Part shown: in pieces, positions 58,819 to 64,000 of the stretch
Numbering within the stretch: the stretch's first letter is position 1
Layout: each line of letters starts with the position of its first letter
Source of the DNA: Asanoa siamensis
GTDB lineage: Bacteria > Actinomycetota > Actinomycetes > Mycobacteriales > Micromonosporaceae
Assembly (NCBI RefSeq): GCF_016862555.1
Contig: NZ_BONE01000035.1
Coordinates: forward strand, 24,628-88,627
Direction: 5' to 3'
Length of the DNA stretch: 64,000 nucleotides
Notes under the pieces: model-generated
Told to the model about the DNA's origin: nothing
Seen by the model: the letters and a program-made list of their open reading frames with translations, nothing else
Database searches by the model: none
Translations under genes and position numbers: made by a program

Positions 58819-59505
58819 ATGCGGGTCGCCATCGCCGGGGCGGGCAACGTGGGCCGCTCGATCGCCGCCGAGCTCGTCGGCAACGGCCACGAGGTGATGC
58901 TCATCGAGCGGTCGCCGAAGATGCTGCGCCCGGAGCGGGTGCCGGCCGCGGAGTGGATCCTGGCCGACGCCTGCGAGCTGGCCAGCCTCGAGGAGTCCAA
59001 CGTCGCGAGCTGCGACGTGGTGGTCGCCGCGACCGGCGACGACAAGGTCAACCTGGTCGTCTCGCTGCTCGCCAAGACCGAGTTCGCGGTGCCGCGGGTG
59101 GTCGCCCGGGTCAACCGCGCCGAGAACGAGTGGCTGTTCACCGAGCAGTGGGGCGTCGACGTCTCGGTCAGCAAGCCGCGGCTGATGGCCGCGCTGGTCG
59201 AGGAGGCGGTCACGGTCGGCGACCTGGTCCGGCTGATGACGTTCCGCCAGGGCGAGGCCAACCTGGTGGAGATCACCCTGCCCCCGACGGCGCCCTACGT
59301 GGGCCTGCCGGTGCGCAACGTGCCGCTCCCCCGCGACTCGGCCCTGGTGGCGATCCTGCGGGGCCGCCGGGTCCTGGTGCCGACGCCGGACGACCCGCTG
59401 GAGGCGGGCGACGAGCTGATCTTCGTGTGTACGGCCGAGGTCGAGGACGCGGTCCGCGCGGTGATCCTGGGCCCGGACGCGGCGGACCGCCGCGCGGTCG
59501 GCTAG
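58819..59505 (+). CDS. TrkA-type RCK potassium regulatory protein (second of two)
   Basis: The 228-residue protein opens RVAIAGAGNVGRSIAAELVGNGHEVMLIERS with GxGxxG and the acidic end of beta-2. ILADACELASLEESNV near 46-61 and VVVAATGDDKVNLVVSLLAKTEF near 67-89 are the RCK core. The C-terminal TrkA_C domain runs from about 140 (LVEITLPPTAPYVGLPVRNVPLP). It pairs with the preceding gene, likely as a hetero-oligomer. The sequences are clearly diverged, so this is an old duplication. Confidence 0.9.
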   Translation: MRVAIAGAGNVGRSIAAELVGNGHEVMLIERSPKMLRPERVPAAEWILADACELASLEESNVASCDVVVAATGDDKVNLVVSLLAKTEFAVPRVVARVNRAENEWLFTEQWGVDVSVSKPRLMAALVEEAVTVGDLVRLMTFRQGEANLVEITLPPTAPYVGLPVRNVPLPRDSALVAILRGRRVLVPTPDDPLEAGDELIFVCTAEVEDAVRAVILGPDAADRRAVG

Positions 59506-59674
59506 CGGGTTCGACCGCGGCTTGGCACGCTTCGTCTGGGGTCACCTCGCAGACGCGGGCCTGCGGCCGGTGGCGGGTCCGGGCCGGCCTGGTGTCTCGT
59601 CGATCGTGCTCCCAGATCCGCCGCCCCGGAACGAGCCGAACCGCCTGCGGCCCCGCACAGGTCTCCGCCAAGCC

Positions 59675-59701
59675 GTACATGCGAAAGCATGTACGTACAT
59701 G
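59675..59701. repeat. Overlapping GTACATG palindromes
   Basis: GTACATGC-GAAA-GCATGTAC is a perfect 8-bp stem with a GAAA loop. It overlaps a perfect 14-bp palindrome, CATGTACGTACATG (59688-59701). Together they give three GTACAT-type half-sites. Confidence 0.7.
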
Positions 59702-59835
59702 ATTTCGCGTGTACGCTCCCGCGCACGGACCCGCCGCCGGCGCGACACGCCCGGAGCGCGCCACGCGACGGACCTGGCAAGCGAAGCGGTCCCTCGCGGG
59801 AGGAGCGGCCCGCGACCAACGCGGACCCGAGCAAA

Positions 59836-59897
59836 GACCCTGATCTTTCCAGCGGCTCCGTGAGTCGACCCTGATCTTTCCAGCGGCTCCGGGAGTC
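59836..59897. repeat. 31-bp tandem direct repeat
   Basis: Two adjacent 31-bp copies (59836-59866 and 59867-59897) differ at one base. Each contains CTGATCTTTCCAGCGG. They follow the stop of the upstream unit and precede the DUF3159 stop. Confidence 0.85.
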
Positions 59898-59943
59898 CGC
59901 CGCCGCGTCCCGCCGGAAAGCGAGGCCAGGTCAGGGCGTCCGG

Positions 59944-60630
59944 TCAGGCGTTCTCGACCGCGGGCGCCGGTGGGCGGTCGCGGGTCACGCGGCGGACCAC
60001 CGCCACCGTGAACAGGGCCAGCAGCACGTAGGGCGGCGTGCCGAGGACCAGGCGGGCGATGCCGAGCAGGTCGTCCTGCTTGTCCCACCAGAGCCAGGCC
60101 TGCGCGCTGACCTTGAGGATCCAGACCACCGCCCAGACGACCGTGAGCCAGATGAACGTGCGCATCAGGCGGCGGTCCTGGCGCCAGTCGGACTTGCCGC
60201 CGGCCATGATCACCGACCAGCCCCAGCCCACCAGTGGCTGGCGCACCGCGGCGGAGATCAACAGGGCCAGGGCGAAGACGTAGCTCTGGATGATGCCCGG
60301 CAGGTAGAAGTCGCGGGCCTCGCCCGTGCGCCAGGCGATGATCGCGCCCAGGCCGATGCCGAACAGGCCGTTGACGGCGTGCCGGACCGGGCGCTTCTGG
60401 GCCAGCCGGACCGCGCCGATGACCAGCGCGACGCCGACCGAGGCGATCAGCGCCGGGTTGAGCTCCCAGATGATGTTGACGACGACGAACACCACGACCG
60501 GGACGCTGGACTCGACGAGGCCGCGCCAGCCGCCGAGCTGCTGCGACACCATCTCGCCGAAGGGCGGCAGCGGCTCCTCGCCGTCGGGGTCGCGGGTGGA
60601 CTCGTCGGCGGCACGTGGCGGAGACGTCAT
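59944..60630 (-). CDS. DUF3159 membrane protein
   Basis: The 228-residue protein has a polar N-terminus (about 38 residues), then five to six membrane segments. DUF3159 marks are visible as VVVFVVVNIIWELNPALIASVGVALVIGAVRLAQKRPVRHAVNGL near 45-90, a YLPGIIQSY motif near 110, and SAAVRQPLVGWGWSVIMAG near 126. The family is actinobacterial, lies beside the OB-fold gene (M. tuberculosis Rv2693c-Rv2694c), and has no known function. Its start overlaps the OB-fold stop by 4 bases. Confidence 0.88.
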   Translation of the reverse strand: MTSPPRAADESTRDPDGEEPLPPFGEMVSQQLGGWRGLVESSVPVVVFVVVNIIWELNPALIASVGVALVIGAVRLAQKRPVRHAVNGLFGIGLGAIIAWRTGEARDFYLPGIIQSYVFALALLISAAVRQPLVGWGWSVIMAGGKSDWRQDRRLMRTFIWLTVVWAVVWILKVSAQAWLWWDKQDDLLGIARLVLGTPPYVLLALFTVAVVRRVTRDRPPAPAVENA

Positions 60631-61007
60631 CTGGTGGCTTCCAGCTCGTAGTACGGGTTGTAGATGACTTTACGGTCATCCCGCACCGCGACGCGACCAC
60701 GCGCGCTCAACTGTCGCCCCGGCTCGATCCCCGCGATGTGCCGCCGGCCCAGCCACACCAGCGTCACCACGTCACTGCCGTCGTAGAGGTCGGCCTCGAG
60801 CGTGGGAAGGTTGGTGCGCGGGGTGTAGACGACGGTCTTGAGACGCCCGGTGAGCGTCACGACCTGCCCCCGCATGCACAGCCCGGCCGGCATGCAGCCG
60901 GACTTCGCGCTTTCCCGCTGGAGGCTCTCGGCCTCCAGGGTCTCCTCGTCAGCCGTCAGTCGCTGCAGGAACCGCCGCAGCGACGTGCGGCTCTGGTCGA
61001 TGGCCAT
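60627..61007 (-). CDS. OB-fold nucleic-acid-binding domain protein
   Basis: The 126-residue protein has an N-terminal helical stretch (SRTSLRRFLQRLTADEETLEAESLQRES) and an OB-fold from about 37: GQVVTLTGRLKTVVYTPR, LEADLYDGSDVVTLVWLGRRHIAGIEPGRQLSARGRVAVRDD, ending YNPYYEL. RecG-type OB domains show the LVWLGRR...PG pattern. Two Cys near 38 and 44 are conserved in the group. It overlaps the DUF3159 start. The ATG at 61007 is chosen over an upstream start at 61082 that would add basic unconserved residues. Confidence 0.85.
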   Translation of the reverse strand: MAIDQSRTSLRRFLQRLTADEETLEAESLQRESAKSGCMPAGLCMRGQVVTLTGRLKTVVYTPRTNLPTLEADLYDGSDVVTLVWLGRRHIAGIEPGRQLSARGRVAVRDDRKVIYNPYYELEATR

Positions 61008-61130
61008 GGCCTTCGGGCTCACTCTCCTCGACGCCCCCGGCAGGACGCGCGCCACCTTCAGCGTACGCGTGACCGCCGTCACGCATCTCCCCGCGCCGAG
61101 CCCGTCGACGCGGAGAGCGGCGTCGATCGC

Positions 61131-61871
61131 TCAGCGTGGCCGGGGCGAGGGCCGGCGGCGCGGTGCCGGGCCGGCACCGCCCGGGCCGGACCCGTTGGTC
61201 GGCGGCGCGAGCGGCGGCTGCGCGGCGGCCGCTTCCTGCTCGTCGTGCACCTGGTCGGTGGCGTCCTTGGGCAGCCGCAGCGGCAGTGGCTCACGCACCG
61301 GCCGGGCCTCCTGGCCGCGGTCGACCACCAGGCCGTGCAGGCACTCCACCAGCACGCCCGCCTGGCCGGGGTCGGTCGCGGCCGGGCCCTGGAACACGCC
61401 GCGGACCATCCAGCGCGGGCCGTCGATGCCGAGGAACCGCAGGTCGGTCAGGCCGTCGGCGGTGCGCACCCGGGCGCGCAACTCGACGCCATATTCCCCC
61501 TGGGACTCCTGCGCCGCGACACCCTCGCTGAACAGCGACTTGCGGATCTCCTCGCGCACCTCGTCCCAGATGCCCTCGGACCGCGGCGCGGCGAACACGC
61601 CGACCTGCAGCGCGTTGTCGCCGTTGACCAGCACCACCTGCTGCACGGCACCGTCGGGGTTGGCCTGGACGCGGATCTCGACCTCGGGCACGGCCGGGAT
61701 CTGCAGGCTGCCCAGGTCGAGCCGCTCCACACCGGACGGTGCCTCGGAGACGTCGTAGGGGCCGTGGCGCCGGTCGTCCGGCTGGGGGACCGCCGCGCTG
61801 CCCCGGGCCGGACGCTCGGACCGGCCGCGGTCGTCGCGGGCGTGCCGCCCGGATCCACCTCGCGAGAACAT
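61131..61871 (-). CDS. DUF3710 domain protein
   Basis: The 246-residue protein has a disordered Arg/Gly-rich start and the DUF3710 core from about 38: PYDVSEAPSGVERLDLGSLQIPAV, VQQVVLVNGDNALQVGVFAAPRSEGIWDEVREEIRKSL, GLTDLRFLGIDGPRWMVRGVFQG, and HGLVVDRGQEARPVREPLPLRLP. The C-terminal tail is Pro/Ala/Gly-rich. The family is actinobacterial and always follows dut, as here (1-bp overlap). Function is unknown. Confidence 0.9.
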   Translation of the reverse strand: MFSRGGSGRHARDDRGRSERPARGSAAVPQPDDRRHGPYDVSEAPSGVERLDLGSLQIPAVPEVEIRVQANPDGAVQQVVLVNGDNALQVGVFAAPRSEGIWDEVREEIRKSLFSEGVAAQESQGEYGVELRARVRTADGLTDLRFLGIDGPRWMVRGVFQGPAATDPGQAGVLVECLHGLVVDRGQEARPVREPLPLRLPKDATDQVHDEQEAAAAQPPLAPPTNGSGPGGAGPAPRRRPSPRPR

Positions 61872-62359
61872 CAGTCCGCCCGCCTTTCACCCGTTGCCGC
61901 CGGAGCTGTCGCCACCCCGCCGGTGGAGCCGTGCCCGCCCGATCCACGGACGGACCCGGGCAGTTCCTCGACGACGTGGAAGTGTGCCCGCTCGACGCGC
62001 TGCACGACAAGCTGGGCGATGCGGTCGCCCCGCGAGATCTTCGCCGGCGCCGACGGGTCGTGGTTGACCAGGTTGACCAAGATCTCGCCGCGGTAGCCCG
62101 CGTCGACCGTGCCGGGCGCGTTGAGCACCGTCACGCCCAGCCGCGTCGCCAGGCCGGAACGCGGGTGCACCAGGCCGACGAAACCGTCCGGCAGCGCGAT
62201 GGCGACGCCGGTCGGCACCAGCGCCCGGCCACCGGGTGGGATCTCGACGTCGGCGGCCGCCGACAGGTCGGCGCCCGCGTCACCTGGGTGGGCGTACGTC
62301 GGGAGCGGGAGGTCCGGGTCGAGCTGGCGCACGGCCACCCGGACGGCGGCGTCGGTCAC
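61871..62359 (-). CDS. dut: Deoxyuridine 5'-triphosphate nucleotidohydrolase
   Basis: Dut converts dUTP to dUMP, preventing uracil incorporation and feeding dTMP synthesis. All five trimeric dUTPase motifs are visible in the 162-residue protein: HPGDAGADL near 24-32, [18 protein letters not shown] near 66-83, VDAGYRGEI near 85-93, [10 protein letters not shown] near 110-119, and the C-terminal [10 protein letters not shown] near 137-146, which closes over the substrate. The GTG at 62359 starts with [16 protein letters not shown]. It diverges from the DUF3093 gene. Confidence 0.95.
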   Translation of the reverse strand: MTDAAVRVAVRQLDPDLPLPTYAHPGDAGADLSAAADVEIPPGGRALVPTGVAIALPDGFVGLVHPRSGLATRLGVTVLNAPGTVDAGYRGEILVNLVNHDPSAPAKISRGDRIAQLVVQRVERAHFHVVEELPGSVRGSGGHGSTGGVATAPAATGERRAD

Positions 62360-62434
62360 GGTGTCAGCTTTCTGTCTGGGCCCGCGGGGAGCGGTCCCTC
62401 CTATCCTGCCGGGTGCCGAGCGTACGGCGCGCCG

Positions 62435-62440
62435 TACCCT
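62435..62440 (+). promoter_or_regulatory. -10 element candidate for DUF3093 gene
   Basis: TACCCT ends 8 bases before the GTG at 62449. Confidence 0.4.
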
Positions 62441-62448
62441 CGGACATC

Positions 62449-62919
62449 GTGGCTACCGATGACTACGCCGAGCGGTTACGGCTCCCCTGGTGGCTGTGGC
62501 TGTGCGGGTTGGCGGTCGCGCTGCTCCTGGCGTTCGAGCTGTGGATGGGCGCGCCCGGCGTGCGGGCCTGGCTCCCGTTCGTGGTGCTGGTCCCGCTCGC
62601 CCTGTTCGGGCTCTGGCGGGCCGGCCGGATCCTGGTCGCCGTCCGCGGCGGGGAGCTCGTCGTCGACGACGCGCACATCCCGCTGACGTTCGTCACCGAC
62701 GCGGTGCCCCTGGACGCGGCCGGCAAGCGCGAGCTGCTCGGCGTCGGGAGCCACGAGCTGGCGTTCGTCGTGCAGCGGCCGTGGGTCTCCGGCGCCGTCC
62801 AGGTGATCATCGACGATCCGGCCGACCCGACCCCGTACTGGCTGGTCAGCTCCCGCGACCCGGTCAAGCTGGCGGCCGCCATCGACAAGGCGAGGGTCAG
62901 CGCGCCTCTCCCTCGATGA
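62449..62919 (+). CDS. DUF3093 membrane protein
   Basis: The 156-residue protein has two membrane segments (about 14-33 and 41-57) and a cytosolic domain. The family pattern is [19 protein letters not shown] near 8-26, then [76 protein letters not shown]. It lies divergent from dut, the conserved position (Rv2698 in M. tuberculosis). Function is unknown. The GTG at 62449 is favoured over upstream in-frame starts by the -10 candidate and the natural opening. It overlaps the next convergent gene by 23 bases. Confidence 0.88.
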   Translation: MATDDYAERLRLPWWLWLCGLAVALLLAFELWMGAPGVRAWLPFVVLVPLALFGLWRAGRILVAVRGGELVVDDAHIPLTFVTDAVPLDAAGKRELLGVGSHELAFVVQRPWVSGAVQVIIDDPADPTPYWLVSSRDPVKLAAAIDKARVSAPLPR

Positions 62920-63727
62920 TCTTGCGGCGGCGCTTCTTGAGGTCGTCGATCACCTGGTCGCCGAGCGACTTCGTGGCCCGCCGGTTGAGGTAGCTGGCGA
63001 CCGCCGCCCCCGTCAGGAACGGGCCGAGCGTGGTCAGGTTGCGGCCGAACCGGCGCAGCAGCCGGTCGCGCATCTCCTTGCGGGCGGCGGTGCCGAGCAC
63101 CGCGCCGATGCCGACGCCCGGCACCATCGGGTTGACCCCGCGCTGCTGTGACCAGGCCATGGCCAGGGGGATGGCGCGCTGCGCGCCGTTGCCGGGCACC
63201 GGCTGCCCGTAGACCTCGTGCAGCTCGCCGATCAGCTTGATCTCGATGGCCACGACGGTCACGGTCTCGGCGGCCAGCAGCACCGGCGCCGTCAGCAGGG
63301 TCGGGGTCGCGGCCCACTCGATCGCGGCGACCCCGCCGCCCGCGGCGCCGACCCCGGCGGTGCCCAGGCTGGCGTTGCGGACGAGGCGTTCGGCGAGCTT
63401 GTCGTCGTCGAGGCCGGGATGGTGCTTGCGGAGCGTCTCGAGGTCGCGCACCGGCAGGTAGGGGGCGACGTCGTCGACCGCGTCGGCGATCCATCGCAGG
63501 GCCGCGCGCGGGTTGAACAGGTCACCGACGCCACGGGCGCGGACCTGGCTGATCAGCCGGCCGAGCAGCCTGTTGCGCTGCCCGGGCTCGAGGTCGTCGG
63601 CGGTGAGCTTGGCGACCGTGTCGCCGAGCTCGTCGTTGCTGGGCGGTTCGGCCGGAACGTCGGCCGCGGGCGTGGACTCCTGCGCCGCGGAGTCCGGCTC
63701 GCCCGTGGACCGCTCGGCGTGGCTCAT
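62897..63727 (-). CDS. Hypothetical actinobacterial protein with hydrophobic central region
   Basis: The 276-residue protein has an acidic N-terminus (about 50 residues), a helical stretch (LGRLISQVRARGVGDLFNPRAALRWIADAVDDVAPYLPVRDL), and a Gly/Ala-rich segment, GTAGVGAAGGGVAAIEWAATPTLL. A VAIEIKLIGELHEVYG stretch near 165 follows and then a second hydrophobic region (VPGVGIGAVLG, FLTGAAVASYLNRR). It ends in Lys/Arg. The pattern is like EcsC-type or peripheral membrane proteins, but I do not recognise a named family. It is upstream of a DUF4193 gene. Confidence 0.65.
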   Translation of the reverse strand: MSHAERSTGEPDSAAQESTPAADVPAEPPSNDELGDTVAKLTADDLEPGQRNRLLGRLISQVRARGVGDLFNPRAALRWIADAVDDVAPYLPVRDLETLRKHHPGLDDDKLAERLVRNASLGTAGVGAAGGGVAAIEWAATPTLLTAPVLLAAETVTVVAIEIKLIGELHEVYGQPVPGNGAQRAIPLAMAWSQQRGVNPMVPGVGIGAVLGTAARKEMRDRLLRRFGRNLTTLGPFLTGAAVASYLNRRATKSLGDQVIDDLKKRRRKIIEGEAR

Positions 63728-63842
63728 CCGTACCCTCCAGCTCGGTCTCGTCCATTACGAGTCAAGCAGGTCGCGGCCACGCCCGCAGGTCGAAGTCGGC
63801 GGCGGCGACCGCGTGGGCCGCCGCCCTGGGTTGTCGATCCCC

Positions 63843-64000
63843 GGTCAGGCGCATTCCCGGCAGATCAGGTCGCCGTTGCGCTCGAAGGCGAGCTGACTGC
63901 GGTGGTGGACAAGGAAACAGCGCGCACAGCGGAACTCGTCCTGCTGCATCGGCAGCACCTTGACCGTCAGCTCTTCGTCGGCGAGGTCGGCGCCCGGCAG
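63843..64000 (-). CDS. DUF4193 zinc-ribbon protein, 5' end beyond window
   Basis: Only the C-terminal 51 residues are inside the window. They read GADLADEELTVKVLPMQ, then CARC, LVHHRSQLAFE and CREC just before the stop. The two CxxC pairs should bind zinc. This matches DUF4193 (Rv2699c-type), which closes the conserved dut-DUF3093-DUF4193 block. The gene continues past position 64000. Confidence 0.88.

Larger units (their letters stand above)
59506..59943. other. Intergenic region with palindromes and tandem repeat
   Basis: I find no gene in these 438 bp between convergent trkA and DUF3159 genes. The region holds a cluster of GTACAT palindromes (59675-59701) and a 31-bp tandem direct repeat (59836-59897), listed separately. 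The left part is a featureless GC-rich tail of the trkA unit. Confidence 0.55.

Overview
The window is chromosomal DNA of a high-GC, mycelial-type actinomycete. Codon third positions are almost all G/C and genes are packed tightly, often with 4-bp stop/start overlaps. Family-level hints (the SigE-type ECF factor, IDLG-type beta-propeller proteins, a chaplin domain, DUF3000/3093/3159/3710/4193 proteins) fit Micromonosporaceae best; this placement is inference. I see no rRNA, tRNA, CRISPR array, prophage or complete insertion sequence.

Positions 1-33 kb are mostly accessory or lineage-specific: an SDR oxidoreductase, acetyltransferases, a zinc-ribbon/TerB-like protein, a PucR regulator diverging from a Baeyer-Villiger monooxygenase, and a Uma2 nuclease-fold protein whose 3' end runs into the monooxygenase gene. 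A compact operon at 6.4-12.8 kb encodes a HerA-like ATPase, SbcD (Mre11), SbcC (Rad50) and a NurA-domain nuclease, which is the gene content of the archaeal double-strand-break resection machine. After it come a decayed phosphotransferase gene, an enoyl-CoA hydratase, a GH3 lipoprotein, a sigma factor with a membrane propeller partner, AlkA-type glycosylase, YndJ/DUF1990 under a palindromic operator, a secreted peptidoglycan-binding protein and dGTPase. Then come an ATP-dependent ligase (LigC) and an NHEJ polymerase (PrimC) with a peptidase, a K+ channel and an acetyltransferase between them, followed by a cell-wall-anchored chaplin-like protein, MsrB and small zinc/CBM48 proteins.

Positions 34-64 kb carry a block known to be syntenic across Actinobacteria. 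The order HemQ, HemG/HemY, DUF3000, HemE, RNase D, Dxs, TRAM methyltransferase, APC/KimA-like permease, two TrkA-type proteins, DUF3159, OB-fold, DUF3710, Dut, DUF3093, DUF4193 follows M. tuberculosis Rv2676c-Rv2699c. Here the block is opened up between RNase D and Dxs by galE, a fadAB beta-oxidation operon with palindromic operator candidates, a YGQ-rich membrane protein, a VOC protein, a CutRS-like two-component system and two tandem membrane beta-propellers that lie in the dxs operon.

A recurrent regulatory theme is visible by eye: at least fifteen genes have a TANNNT hexamer ending 6-8 bases before the start codon, the signature of leaderless transcription. Most other genes have clear GGAG-type ribosome binding sites.
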